Source: Flavobacterium soli DSM 19725 (GTDB lineage Bacteria; Bacteroidota; Bacteroidia; Flavobacteriales; Flavobacteriaceae). Taken from it: a stretch of 64,000 bases of DNA. The stretch's first letter is position 1. Each line of letters begins with the position of its first letter. Below are positions 8,928 through 19,273 of the stretch, piece by piece. Location: contig NZ_AUGO01000008.1 in the NCBI RefSeq assembly GCF_000422705.1, positions 124,001 to 188,000 on the forward strand, written 5' to 3'. A program made the translations under genes and the position numbers. The notes under the pieces are model-generated. The model did no database searches and was not told the DNA's origin. It worked only from the letters and a program-made list of their open reading frames with translations.

Positions 8928-9305
8928 AATACCATTTCTTTAAGTTTATAAAAGGAAAAACCAACAGCAAAACCCATTAAGTCAAGAATAAAATTCATTT
9001 AACCCACAGCAAGATTCAAAAAATCCGCTGTAAACTTCAAAAAGTCCGTAATAAATCTCCAATATGGAGTTATGAATATCAATTAGTTCAAAGTCAATCT
9101 CGATAAGTTTACCACAAGTATCGATTATTTTGTCTTAAGTATGAATAAGTTTGCAATGAGTGTCAATTCTTTCATCATTAGCAGGAATAAGTTAGCAATC
9201 AGTGTCAATTCTTTTATCATAAGCAGGAATAAGTTAGCAACAAATAGAATATAGCTGACTTTAAATGGTATTTATTTGGCTATAAATTCCAAAAAGTGTA
9301 TCAGA
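8928..9305 (+). repeat. degenerate tandem array, strict 21-bp period, 18 units
   Basis: Cut into 21-base units from 8928, the DNA keeps its phase for 18 units without an indel. Unit position 1 is A in 17 of 18 and position 2 is a purine in all 18. A loose consensus is ARTnTCAATnAnTT with a variable tail. Five central units (9138-9242) alternate between two types, making a 42-bp higher-order repeat: AATAAGTTAGCAA and GTGTCAATTCTTT alternate. Identity decays outwards. Every forward frame that I followed meets stops, so it is not a coding repeat. It fills most of the 577-base gap between the secreted protein gene and the VWA gene. Confidence 0.8.
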
Positions 9306-9469
9306 TAAATTTAAAAGGTATAATACTTACTATTTTTACATTTAGAAATAGGTTGATGCTGGACATTTCTTTGTTTTTTGGCTTGGTTGATTTCCGCAAA
9401 ATTACTTTAACTAAAAATTAATAATCGTTAGCATCGCTTTATTTGCCTTATGGCGTAATTTTATGCGAT

Positions 9470-10588
9470 ATGAAAACGAACAATAGAAAAGGGTTTAAAT
9501 TCACTTCCTATCAAGCACCAAATTTGTCGCCTTTTGATAAGCTTTTTGAGATTTTCAAGGAGCTGATCGTGCATACTTCGGGTGATTTTGACGAGGCGAT
9601 TGACTGGCTACGCGAATTGGACACCGAATATAAATTGACGGATGAAAACTACACCATCGATGATTTTGTAGAAGACTTGAAAAAGAAAGGCTACGTCAAG
9701 GAAGAACTAAAGGGCGACGGCACTCAAGGAACAGGATTGACGGCAAAAACCGAACGCCTGATTCGGCAACAGGCCTTGAACCAGATTTTTGGAAACCTGA
9801 ACAAGAGCGGTTCGGGCAATCACAAGACCAAGCAGAGTGGGGCGGGAGATGAATTCACGGGTGAGTTGCGGGAGTTTCAATTTGGCGACGGCCTCGAAAC
9901 GATTTCCTTGACCGAGAGTTTGAAGAATGCCCAAATTAACAACGGCATGGACGGTTTTAAGATCACCGAAAATGATTTGATTGTGGAAGATGCCCATTTC
10001 AAGGCTCAGATGAGTACGGTTTTGATGATCGACATCAGCCACAGTATGATTCTATACGGCGAAGACCGAATTACTCCTGCCAAAAAAGTAGCAATGGCAC
10101 TTGCCGAACTCATCACAACACGTTATCCAAAAGACACGTTGGACATTATTGTTTTTGGAAACGATGCCTGGATTATTTCCTTGAAGGATGTTCCGTATTT
10201 GACCGTGGGACCTTATCATACCAACACGGTAGCGGGTTTGCAACTGGCAATGGACATCTTACGCAGAAAAAGAAATACCAACAAGCAGATCTTTATGATT
10301 ACCGACGGAAAGCCCAGCTGTGTCCGTGAAAAGGATGGTTCCTATTATATGAACAGCAATGGTCTTGACGAATATATCGTAGAGAAATGCTACACTCAAG
10401 CGGCTCAGGCTCGAAAACTCCACATCCCGATTACGACTTTTATGATTGCAAGTGACCCATATCTGCAACGGTTTGTGAACAATTTCACGGAAGCCAATCA
10501 GGGGAAGGCGTTCTACACCGGATTGAAAGGTTTGGGCGAGATGATTTTCCAGGATTATGAGGCGAATAGGAAGAAGAGGGTGAAGTAG
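9470..10588 (+). CDS. VWA-domain protein, partner of a MoxR/ChlI-type ATPase
   Basis: This 372-residue protein (from the ATG at 9470; a longer TTG start at 9443 is unlikely) has a helical N-terminal half and a C-terminal von Willebrand A domain. The MIDAS motif is seen as MIDISHSM (DxSxS) near residue 188, with a TDGKPS strand later (MITDGKPSCVRE). The domain order resembles magnesium chelatase subunit D-like proteins. The AAA ATPase gene follows after about 140 bases in the same direction. Such VWA and MoxR pairs act as metal-dependent chaperone or remodelling systems; the client here is unknown. Confidence 0.8.
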   Translation: MKTNNRKGFKFTSYQAPNLSPFDKLFEIFKELIVHTSGDFDEAIDWLRELDTEYKLTDENYTIDDFVEDLKKKGYVKEELKGDGTQGTGLTAKTERLIRQQALNQIFGNLNKSGSGNHKTKQSGAGDEFTGELREFQFGDGLETISLTESLKNAQINNGMDGFKITENDLIVEDAHFKAQMSTVLMIDISHSMILYGEDRITPAKKVAMALAELITTRYPKDTLDIIVFGNDAWIISLKDVPYLTVGPYHTNTVAGLQLAMDILRRKRNTNKQIFMITDGKPSCVREKDGSYYMNSNGLDEYIVEKCYTQAAQARKLHIPITTFMIASDPYLQRFVNNFTEANQGKAFYTGLKGLGEMIFQDYEANRKKRVK

Positions 10589-10729
10589 GTTCTAGGCAAA
10601 AGTGGTTAGCCAAAAGGCAAAAGAAGCAAGAGACAAGAAGAAAGAAGTTGAAAAATATAGATAATAAAACCTTAATGAATTTTCATTTCTTAATGGTTTT
10701 AAATTTAAAAATGGTTCAAATTTAAAAAG

Positions 10730-12193
10730 ATGAAAATAGAAAATATAAAAACATTCGGCGAATTAAAGCAGTCGGGTTATGTGTCGAAAGGCATCAAGAG
10801 TGAATTGCGTGATAATTTGAAGAAGAGCATCCAATCTGGGAAATCGGCTTTTGAGGGAATTCATGGTTTTGAGAATACGGTGATTCCAGAGTTGGAACGA
10901 GCCATTTTGTCGCGACACAACATCAATCTTTTAGGGCTTCGTGGTCAAGCCAAAACTAGGTTGGCGAGGCTGATGGTGGGTTTATTGGACGAATGGATTC
11001 CGTTTGTGAAAGGTTCGGAAATCAACGACGATCCCTTTCATCCGATATCCCGTTTTGCAAAGGATCTGATTGCCGAAAAAGGCGATGATACTCCGATAGA
11101 ATGGCTGCATCGTGACGAGCGTTTCTTCGAGAAGCTGGCCACTCCAGATGTAACGGTTGCGGATTTGATTGGCGATATCGACCCGATCAAGGCGGCTAAT
11201 TTGAAACTGTCATATGCCGATGACAGGGTGTTGCATTTTGGGATGATTCCGAGGGCGAACCGCTGTATTTTTGTCATCAATGAGTTACCCGATTTGCAAG
11301 CGAGAATTCAAGTGGCACTTTTTAATATCCTTCAGGAAGGCGATATTCAGATTCGTGGATTCAAGTTGCGAATGCCACTCGACATGCAATTTGTTTTTAC
11401 GGCAAACCCTGAAGATTACACCAATCGAGGAAGCATTGTAACGCCTCTAAAGGATAGAATTGGTTCGCAAATCTTGACGCATTATCCAGAAAATATTACC
11501 ATTGCAAGAACCATTACGGAACAAGAAGCGAAATTGGACAAGCGTCAGTCGGAGTTGGTGTATGTGCCAGCATTGGCTAAGGATATACTGGAGCAGATTG
11601 CTTTTGAAGCACGAGAAAGTGAGTACATCGACCCAAAGAGTGGTGTGAGTGCCCGAATGAGCATCACAGCTTTTGAAAACCTGTTGAGTACGGCCGAACG
11701 TCGTGCTTTGATGAATGGAGAGGAACAAACAACAGTGCGATTGACCGATTTTATGGGCATCATTCCTTCCATTACAGGGAAAGTGGAGTTAGTCTATGAA
11801 GGCGAACAAGAAGGTGCGGCATTCGTGGCTCAGACTTTAATCGGTCAAGCCGTAAAGACCCTTTTTGAGAATTATTTCCCGAAGATAGAAAAACTGAACC
11901 ACCCCAATGCTGTAGATCCGTATCAGGAAATAACCGATTGGTTTTTTAACGAAAGTGGTTTTGAACTTACCGACGATTCTACCACGGCAATTTATAATTC
12001 AATTATCGATGAAATTGCACCATTGAACAACTTTATCGAAAAATACCAACCAACTTCACTTGTTGAAGACAGAAGGTTCTTGAAGGAATTTCTGTTATGG
12101 GGATTGGTGGAACATAAAAAATTGAGCAAGGAACGATATGCCGAAGGGACGATGTTTAAGGATTTGTATGGGAATTATATTAGTAAGTTTTAA
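10730..12193 (+). CDS. MoxR/ChlI-type AAA+ ATPase
   Basis: This 487-residue cytoplasmic protein has a helical start and an AAA+ core: a Walker-A-like loop GLRGQAKTRLARL near residue 68 (GxxGxxKT), a Walker-B-like CIFVINELPDL near residue 180, and a sensor region FVFTANPEDYTNRG near residue 222. It then has a long C-terminal lid. Both nucleotide motifs are close to those of magnesium chelatase subunit I relatives paired with VWA proteins. The gene ends at a strong terminator, so the VWA and ATPase genes form one unit. Confidence 0.8.
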   Translation: MKIENIKTFGELKQSGYVSKGIKSELRDNLKKSIQSGKSAFEGIHGFENTVIPELERAILSRHNINLLGLRGQAKTRLARLMVGLLDEWIPFVKGSEINDDPFHPISRFAKDLIAEKGDDTPIEWLHRDERFFEKLATPDVTVADLIGDIDPIKAANLKLSYADDRVLHFGMIPRANRCIFVINELPDLQARIQVALFNILQEGDIQIRGFKLRMPLDMQFVFTANPEDYTNRGSIVTPLKDRIGSQILTHYPENITIARTITEQEAKLDKRQSELVYVPALAKDILEQIAFEARESEYIDPKSGVSARMSITAFENLLSTAERRALMNGEEQTTVRLTDFMGIIPSITGKVELVYEGEQEGAAFVAQTLIGQAVKTLFENYFPKIEKLNHPNAVDPYQEITDWFFNESGFELTDDSTTAIYNSIIDEIAPLNNFIEKYQPTSLVEDRRFLKEFLLWGLVEHKKLSKERYAEGTMFKDLYGNYISKF

Positions 12194-12214
12194 GTAATTA
12201 TTTTTTTATAGAGG

Positions 12215-12253
12215 AAAGGCTTCGTTTGGTTTACTAAACGGAGCCTTTTTTTG
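12215..12253 (+). terminator. rho-independent terminator
   Basis: AAAGGCTTCGTTT (12215-12227) pairs with AAACGGAGCCTTT (12236-12248) with one G-T pair, followed by a T run, 22 bases after the ATPase stop. Confidence 0.8.
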
Positions 12254-12316
12254 TTAATGTAAGATTTAACTTGGCGATTATAACGAATCTGGTAAGAATA
12301 ATTATATTTTGTTTTT

Positions 12317-12895
12317 CTACCCTATGTCATCTTTCAACACAATTTCCTCTACCAATTTATAAGAATTACTTTTTGCATTAAACTTTAAAACTGTAATCCT
12401 GTCGCAAATCCATTCGCATGGATGGTTGAAACTGTTGAGGTCGTGCTGAATCTTTTCAAAATCAGCAATTAGAAGATTCTTCTCAATCGATAAATGAGGA
12501 ACAAACTCTTTTTTTATTTTAAACTCTCCCTTGAAAGCTTCATACAATTGCTGGAGTGGCTTTTGGTTTTCCACTTTAAGATACACGGTTTTCTTTTTAG
12601 TTCCGTTTGAAAAAACATCCACACCATTGAGGGAAACAGGAAAATGTTTCATATCTGAAAGGGCTTTTTTTAACCGCTCTAACACATGCTTGTCTTTTTC
12701 CCAAGCTGTTTTGAACAACGAAATATGTGCCACCGAATATTGATTTTCAGTGGTATTGCCGGTCATCTTACTCAATTTGGTTTTGAGTTTTTTAATTTCC
12801 TTCTTGATTTCATCGGGTGGAGCAATTAGAATTAAATATTCGGTCAATTCTGGAGGGGGAAATAAAAGTAGTTGGCCTTTTTTAGAGCTATTCAT
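12317..12895 (-). CDS. 2H phosphoesterase / 2'-5' RNA ligase family protein
   Basis: This 192-residue cytoplasmic protein has two HxS motifs, VAHISLF near residue 57 and VPHLSIEKN near residue 137, spaced as in the 2H (LigT-like) superfamily, whose two histidines form the active site. Strands with YLILIAPP and TVLKFNAKSNSYKLVEEI match the N- and C-terminal strands of the fold. Members hydrolyse 2',3'-cyclic phosphates or ligate RNA in vitro; the natural substrate here is unknown. It is a single gene between oppositely oriented neighbours. Confidence 0.8.
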   Translation of the reverse strand: MNSSKKGQLLLFPPPELTEYLILIAPPDEIKKEIKKLKTKLSKMTGNTTENQYSVAHISLFKTAWEKDKHVLERLKKALSDMKHFPVSLNGVDVFSNGTKKKTVYLKVENQKPLQQLYEAFKGEFKIKKEFVPHLSIEKNLLIADFEKIQHDLNSFNHPCEWICDRITVLKFNAKSNSYKLVEEIVLKDDIG

Positions 12896-13252
12896 TTGTG
12901 GGTTGATAAGATTGGCTAAAGATAAAAAAGTTGAAGATTTATAGCAGCGTTTTAAAGAAAAAATTTAATTGGTTATCCATGCAAATTCATCATGTGTGTT
13001 TTTTTTATGCACTAAAAATCCCCTTAAATAGGTATTGTCGCTTGTATTTTATAGGATTAGTATTGCAGAGTCGATTAAATGTTAAATAAATAACAGATAG
13101 TATGTGGTTTTAAGATTTAATTATGATAAATTTGTCGCACCCTACTTATGCATTTTTTCGTATTTAAGTTTTCTTTAAGAAGATGGAGCAGTGTTGTTTC
13201 TTCCTTTTCTAAAAGGTAATTAGTCAATTTTTATAAGTTAACCCCCAATCTT
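12896..13252. other. intergenic region with a promoter box for the adhesin operon
   Basis: About 357 AT-rich bases lie between the divergent 2H-phosphoesterase and adhesin genes. The only clear signal is TAAATTTG at 13127-13134, a TAnnTTTG -7 box reading towards the adhesin, leaving a leader of roughly 110 bases. No small frame or strong hairpin is seen. Confidence 0.5.
13127..13134 (+). promoter_or_regulatory. Bacteroidetes -7 box TAAATTTG
   Basis: Exact match to TAnnTTTG upstream of the adhesin gene. The -33 element is not clear. Confidence 0.45.
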
Positions 13253-16200
13253 ATGAGACTCTTTTGTAAAGCATTTCTCTTTTTAACGATGCTACAATTT
13301 GGCAGTAGCCTTCATGCCAATACTATTTGTTTTGACATTGCTCCTCCAACAGCGACAATTAGTGCAAACAAAACCTTCAGTTGTGTAGGAGGCGAAAGTC
13401 CTATCATTACCTTTGTTGGATTTACTGGAGTAGCTCCCTACACTTTTGTGTATACGATAAATGGAGGTGCTCCACAAACTATTACTACTACTGATGGAAA
13501 CAGTGTCACGGTAGATGTACCCACAACTGTTGTAGGGGATTTCATCTATCAGTTAGTGAGTGTGTCAGACAGTACAGAAACAGAGTTGCAAACGGGTTCG
13601 GTGACAGTAAGTATTACCAATAATTACAATGTTGATTTTACAAGTGATGCTGACGCCAATACTTGTTCGAGTGAAGGTATTTTGTTTACTTCACAAGTTT
13701 CGAATGGGTTGGCACCCTATACCTATCTTTGGAATTTTGGTAACGGAACCACTTCCACCGAAGCAAATCCAATCGCCGAATTGACTTCTACAGGATGTGG
13801 CACAGGAACATTTAATGTCACACTTACAGTAACAGATGCCAACAATTGTTCGGATACCATGATGCATAGTATCACTGTAAAACAAGAACCAGCCATTGCC
13901 CTTGAGGACACGAATTTGTTTTCACCTTTTAGCAATTGCGGTAATAATCCAACACCTTCTAATCCTGATTATATCCTGACACTCAACAATGCTTCGACAG
14001 GAACAGCTTGCCTTACTGATTATTCGATAGATTGGGGAGATGGAACGGTACAAAACAATTTTACTGCATCTAGTTTTCCGCTCACGCATACTTATACCGA
14101 ACTGGGTTCGTTTATTTTGGTCTTTTCAGCCAATGGAACCAACGGATGTGTGGCTGAGGTTACGTATGTTGTTGCCAACCAAACCAATCCTGCAGGAAGT
14201 TTGGGAACATTAGGATCTACAACGGGCTTGTGTGCTCCAGCAGTAGTTCCTTTCACGATTTCTAATTGGGAACTCAACTCTCCAGGAACTACTTATGTGC
14301 TTGACTTTGGCGACGGAGAGTCCATTACTTTGGATCATCCATTGACAACGAATGTGATCGACCATACCTACATGACATCTTCTTGTCCTAATCAAAGTTT
14401 TACGGCAACCTTGACCGTTACAAATGCTTGCGAAAGCACCCCTTTTACCGCTGGTAATATACAAGTTAGGGTTATGCCAACTCCATCATTCACTAATCCG
14501 CCAGTGGCCTGTGAAACCGACAATGTTTGCTTTACCAATACAACAACTGTTGGTTCGACTGGAGCGAATTGTGCTTCTACGGCAATTTATACATGGGATT
14601 TTGGTGATCCAACAAGTCCGAATAATATTTTGGTCACCAATTCAGCCCAACCTCAAAGTGCCTGTCATATTTTTTCTGGTCCGGGAAATTATATCGTTAC
14701 CTTGTCGGTTACAAATCCATGCGGAACAGATACTTATACAAACCCAATTTGTATTGAGCCACCACTAACGCCTGTATTTGCAACCAATACCAATGCAGGT
14801 TGTGCTCCTCTGGCTGTCACAACAACAAATACTACTGATACAAGCGAGTCCTGCCAAGCACCAACTTACTTATGGACGGTCACGTATGCCAATGGAAATT
14901 GCGGAACAGCCTCAACATACACTTTCACAAACGGAACAAATGCGACTTCGGCAAATCCATCCTTTAGTTTTACAAGTGCAGGTATTTATACATTAACCTT
15001 AACTGCAACAAACTCCTGTGGTAGTTTTAGTACTTCGCAAATCATAAATGTAAAGCAACCACCAACAGCAACAATAAATCCTATTGCAGATGTTTGTGGT
15101 CCATCAACTATAAATCCAACAGCAGTTATCAACAGTTGTGCACCAGCTTCAGAAGTGTTGTCCTATGCATGGACTTTTGCAGGAGGTTCGCCAGCAACGG
15201 CTAACACGGCTGTACCAGGAACTATTAATTATGCAACACCTGGAGATTATACGATTACATTAACCGTAACAAATGAATGTGGCACATCGGTTACAGCAAC
15301 AGAAGCTTTTACCATACATCCAATTCCAGTAGTAACGAATACCAATCTGGATGAAACTATTTGTTCTGGAGTTGCAACAACCCCTGTGAATCTTACTGCT
15401 TCAGAAGTAGGAACAACCTTTTCCTGGACTGCGGTTGCAACAACAGGTATTTCAGGTTTTATAGCTTCGGGAACAACTGCAAATATTCCTTCTCAAACAA
15501 TTGTGACAACCAATGCGGCTTCAGGAACTGTTACTTATACCATAACACCATCATTGAACGGATGTGTTGGAATTCCTGTACAATATGTAATCACGGTAAA
15601 TCCAGCACCCCAAATTACGGCACAGCCACTTTCGAATTCCATTTGCCAAGGCGGTACAATTGCTGATTTGTTTGTAAACCATATCAATGGAGGAGGAGTT
15701 CCTTCTTATCAATGGTATTCGAATACCGTTAACTCCACAACAGGAGCGACATCAATTCCAGGAGAAACAAATGCTACTTTCACACCACCATCTGCAACGG
15801 TAGGGTTGAATTATTATTTCGTAATCATCACTTTCTCTTCGGGTGGTGGATGTTCAAGCATTACGTCTGATATTGCAGCAATCGAGATTTCACAAGGCAC
15901 AACGATCACCACACAACCCCTTTCTACTCAGGATTTGTGTGTGGGTGTAAGTATAGAAAATCCTTTATCTGTAGCGTATGTCGGAGGGGCTGGAACACCA
16001 TCCTATCAGTGGTATTCTAATATAACCAATACAAATTCAGGCGGAACGTTAATTGCAGGTGCTAACAATGCTACTTATACACCACCTGTTTTTACAACAG
16101 CTGGAACATTTTACTATTATGTCGTGATCACCCTTTCGGGTAGCGGTTGTGGACCAGCAACTAGCGATGTAGCAACAATTGTTGTAGTAGATGATCCTAT

Positions 16201-19200
16201 CATTACAACACAACCTCTGTTGTCTCAAACCTTATGTGAAGGGATTGTCCCTGCAGATTTGGAAGTAGTAGTAACGGGTGGTTCGGGAATTTATTCCTAC
16301 CAATGGTTTAGCAATGCTGTAAACAATACTACTTCAGGTGTTGCAATCTCAGGTGCTACCAATCCAATCTACACACCTTCAACAGCAACAGCAGGAACGC
16401 TTTATTATTATGTTGAAATTTCTCAGACAGGAAATGGTTGCGAAGTTATTTCTGCTACAGCCGAAGTAATTGTGAATCCTTCACCTTCGATCACTACACA
16501 ACCCGTTTCAAGCGACATCTGTTTAGGACAAATACCTACCGTTTTATCGGTTTTGTATGCCAATGGTGTAGGAACGCCAACTTTTCAATGGTTTTCAAAT
16601 ACTGTGAATGATACTGCTGGAGCAACCTTGATTACTGGAGCAACTAATGCTACCTTTTCACCACCCTCATCATCCGTTGGAACTCTTTATTATTTTGTAG
16701 TACTAACGTTTCCAACAGGTGGTTGTACCGATGTAACTTCGGATATTGCAACCGTAACCATCAACCAGAATCCAGAAATAAGCAACAGTACAGCCGTGAT
16801 TTGTAGTGGAAATACGTTTACAATTGTTCCAGATGAAACCAATGGAGATGTTGTTCCCGTTGGTACAACTTATACATGGTCAGCACCCACAATAAATCCA
16901 GCAGGAACCATTACAGGAGCTTCTGCCGAATCAACTCCTCAAACCAACATCAGCCAAACACTGATCAATACAACCAACAATCCTTCGACGGTGACTTATA
17001 CGGTTACGCCAATCTCAGGAACCTGTTTGGGAACAGATTTTACAGTTACCGTCACGGTCAATCCATCTGTAAATGCCAATGTTGTAGTAAACAATGTGAG
17101 TTGTTTTGGTGCCGATGATGCTTCGATTTCAACAAACATTACAGGAGGAATTCCTTTTCCTTCAGGGGCACCTTACTTGATTTCATGGACAGGGCCAGGC
17201 GGTTTTACTTCATCGGCAACGACCATAACCAATCTTGAACCTGGTGTTTATGATTTGTCTATCGTGGATCAAGGTGGTTGTCCTTTTTCAGAAAGCTATA
17301 CCATCACAGAACCCGCTGAAATCCTTATTAGCGTTGATAATGAAACCGATATAGACTGTTTTGGCAATAATAATGGTGCGATAGCAATCACCGTTACAGG
17401 AGGTGTTGGATCTTACACTTATACTTGGACAAAAGATACCGCACCTTTTGCTACAACCGAAGATTTGACTAATTTGGAACCAGGAACCTATGTTGTAAGC
17501 GTTTCGGATGCCAATAATTGTGGACCAATAACAACAACTTTCACTATAACCGAACCACCAGTTCTAACACTTTCGCTTGACAATCAAGTTGACGTACTTT
17601 GTTTTGGAGCTGCAACAGGAGCGATTCAGGTAAATGTTGGAGGAGGAACACCAAATTATACTTTTGCATGGACAGGTCCAAATGGCTTCACATCATCTAA
17701 TCAAAATCTTTCCAATATTTTAGCTGGGGCTTATACTTTGCAGGTAACAGATAGTTTGGGATGTGTCCAAACACTTAGCGTTACATTGACACAACCGACT
17801 CAAATACTGATTACCGCTACTACAACAGCAATTGAATGTTTTGGAGGAAATGATGCTTCAATAACCGTTACCGTATCAGGTGGAAATGCTCCTTATCAAA
17901 TCGCTTGGAGTAATCTTGCTACAGGATTTTTTCAGGACAATCTTTCGGCTGGCGATTATACCATCACGATCACTGATGCTACAGGATGTATTGAGTCATT
18001 AACGGTCAATATCCCCGAAGCTCCTCTGTTTGACATTGATCCAATTGTAAATCAGATTTCTTGTTTTGGAGAAAATGATGGTAGTATCAACCTGAATTTC
18101 GTTGGAGGAATTGCTCCAATTAATTTGGTGTGGAGTGATGGATCAACTTCAGGAACCACCCGAAATAATCTTGGACCAGGCACTTATACGGTAACGATAA
18201 CTGACAGTAAACCATGTGTCATTACCGAAACTTTTATAATCATAGAGCCTCAGCCATTAGTGCTTTCGGCTACTATTACCAATGCATTTGATTGTGATAA
18301 TGCAAATAGCGGAGCTATTGATTTATTGGTTTCTGGAGGAACTGCACCATTTGTCTATTCTTGGTCGAATGGAGTTGCGACAGAAGATCAAACCAATCTT
18401 TCATCTGGAAACTATCAAGTAACGGTAACCGATGCAAGAGGTTGTGTTCAAACAGCTTCATATAGCATAAACCGTCAACCACCATTGGTAATTACAGTGG
18501 ATACTCAAACCATAGCCGATTGTGAAGCACTAGATATCAGGCAAATATTTGAAGCTCAGGTAACGGGAGGTGTTCCGCCTTATCAACTCACTTGGTCAAG
18601 CGGAACTGTAAGTGGAACAAATAATGAATTCATGGAAACTGATCAAAGTGGTACAGTAATCCTGGATGTAACCGATAGTTTGGGATGTACTTCTGTTTAC
18701 AGTTTTAACGTTGTGGCACCCAATATTGGAACAACTTCTTTTACCCAGACTTCATTTGCCTTTACTGCTTTCGGAACGTATTCCATCAACGATCCTATTC
18801 AGTTTACGAATACATCAACAGGAGATTATGAATCACTGGTATGGAATTTTGGCGATGGAATCCTTTCATCCGAAGAAAATCCAGTTCATACGTATACAGG
18901 AGAAGGAAGCTATGTGGTCACGTTGACGGTAGTATATCCTTTTGGATGTAGCTATGTCCATACGATCACACTTTTAGTAGATAAGGGGTATAGGTTAGTG
19001 ATGCCAACAGGTTTTACTCCAAATGACGATACGATTAACGATACTTTTAGTCCCGTTTTCTTGGGAATGACCGCTGTTGAAATGAGTGTGTATGATACTT
19101 GGGGCGAAATGATTTACCATGAGGAAGGAGAAAGTATTAGAGGATGGGACGGACAAATAAAAGGTAGAGAAGCCGAAAATGGCAACTATTTTTTCAAAGT

Positions 19201-19264
19201 TATTGCGACACCTTTTTATGGAGGCGAAGTAAAACAGGAGGGACCTTTTACGTTAATAAAATAA
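13253..19264 (+). CDS. giant SprB-like adhesin, type IX secretion type B sorted
   Basis: The 2003-residue protein starts with a signal peptide ending near HANT. About seven PKD-like modules follow (YLWNFGNGTTST near residue 158, IDWGDGTVQ near 262, VLDFGDGES near 348, YTWDFGDPTS near 446). Four near-regular Ig-like repeats of about 97 residues occupy roughly 785-1170 (each has a TTQP start and a QWYSN or QWFSN core). SprB repeats run from about 1282 to 1830, each starting near CFGxxDASI and passing through GPGGFTSS. A last PKD (LVWNFGDG near 1863) leads to a gliding-type C-terminal domain from about 1915 (PTGFTPNDDTINDTF, then WDGQIKG). That tail is the type B signal for type IX secretion. 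It probably sits on the cell surface as a motility or attachment adhesin. Confidence 0.9.
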   Translation: MRLFCKAFLFLTMLQFGSSLHANTICFDIAPPTATISANKTFSCVGGESPIITFVGFTGVAPYTFVYTINGGAPQTITTTDGNSVTVDVPTTVVGDFIYQLVSVSDSTETELQTGSVTVSITNNYNVDFTSDADANTCSSEGILFTSQVSNGLAPYTYLWNFGNGTTSTEANPIAELTSTGCGTGTFNVTLTVTDANNCSDTMMHSITVKQEPAIALEDTNLFSPFSNCGNNPTPSNPDYILTLNNASTGTACLTDYSIDWGDGTVQNNFTASSFPLTHTYTELGSFILVFSANGTNGCVAEVTYVVANQTNPAGSLGTLGSTTGLCAPAVVPFTISNWELNSPGTTYVLDFGDGESITLDHPLTTNVIDHTYMTSSCPNQSFTATLTVTNACESTPFTAGNIQVRVMPTPSFTNPPVACETDNVCFTNTTTVGSTGANCASTAIYTWDFGDPTSPNNILVTNSAQPQSACHIFSGPGNYIVTLSVTNPCGTDTYTNPICIEPPLTPVFATNTNAGCAPLAVTTTNTTDTSESCQAPTYLWTVTYANGNCGTASTYTFTNGTNATSANPSFSFTSAGIYTLTLTATNSCGSFSTSQIINVKQPPTATINPIADVCGPSTINPTAVINSCAPASEVLSYAWTFAGGSPATANTAVPGTINYATPGDYTITLTVTNECGTSVTATEAFTIHPIPVVTNTNLDETICSGVATTPVNLTASEVGTTFSWTAVATTGISGFIASGTTANIPSQTIVTTNAASGTVTYTITPSLNGCVGIPVQYVITVNPAPQITAQPLSNSICQGGTIADLFVNHINGGGVPSYQWYSNTVNSTTGATSIPGETNATFTPPSATVGLNYYFVIITFSSGGGCSSITSDIAAIEISQGTTITTQPLSTQDLCVGVSIENPLSVAYVGGAGTPSYQWYSNITNTNSGGTLIAGANNATYTPPVFTTAGTFYYYVVITLSGSGCGPATSDVATIVVVDDPIITTQPLLSQTLCEGIVPADLEVVVTGGSGIYSYQWFSNAVNNTTSGVAISGATNPIYTPSTATAGTLYYYVEISQTGNGCEVISATAEVIVNPSPSITTQPVSSDICLGQIPTVLSVLYANGVGTPTFQWFSNTVNDTAGATLITGATNATFSPPSSSVGTLYYFVVLTFPTGGCTDVTSDIATVTINQNPEISNSTAVICSGNTFTIVPDETNGDVVPVGTTYTWSAPTINPAGTITGASAESTPQTNISQTLINTTNNPSTVTYTVTPISGTCLGTDFTVTVTVNPSVNANVVVNNVSCFGADDASISTNITGGIPFPSGAPYLISWTGPGGFTSSATTITNLEPGVYDLSIVDQGGCPFSESYTITEPAEILISVDNETDIDCFGNNNGAIAITVTGGVGSYTYTWTKDTAPFATTEDLTNLEPGTYVVSVSDANNCGPITTTFTITEPPVLTLSLDNQVDVLCFGAATGAIQVNVGGGTPNYTFAWTGPNGFTSSNQNLSNILAGAYTLQVTDSLGCVQTLSVTLTQPTQILITATTTAIECFGGNDASITVTVSGGNAPYQIAWSNLATGFFQDNLSAGDYTITITDATGCIESLTVNIPEAPLFDIDPIVNQISCFGENDGSINLNFVGGIAPINLVWSDGSTSGTTRNNLGPGTYTVTITDSKPCVITETFIIIEPQPLVLSATITNAFDCDNANSGAIDLLVSGGTAPFVYSWSNGVATEDQTNLSSGNYQVTVTDARGCVQTASYSINRQPPLVITVDTQTIADCEALDIRQIFEAQVTGGVPPYQLTWSSGTVSGTNNEFMETDQSGTVILDVTDSLGCTSVYSFNVVAPNIGTTSFTQTSFAFTAFGTYSINDPIQFTNTSTGDYESLVWNFGDGILSSEENPVHTYTGEGSYVVTLTVVYPFGCSYVHTITLLVDKGYRLVMPTGFTPNDDTINDTFSPVFLGMTAVEMSVYDTWGEMIYHEEGESIRGWDGQIKGREAENGNYFFKVIATPFYGGEVKQEGPFTLIK

Positions 19265-19273
19265 GCTTTACAG

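Noticed and set aside
8928..9305. CRISPR array
   Set aside because: No identical repeats separated by equal-length unique spacers and no cas genes; the whole 21-bp unit is degenerate.
9443..9469. TTG start for the VWA gene nine codons upstream
   Set aside because: The ATG at 9470 gives a better start (MKTNNRKGF) and the extra residues match no family feature.
13292..18926. Several frames of 60-114 codons inside the giant adhesin on both strands
   Set aside because: They are shadows of the repetitive, Thr/Asn-rich adhesin coding sequence.
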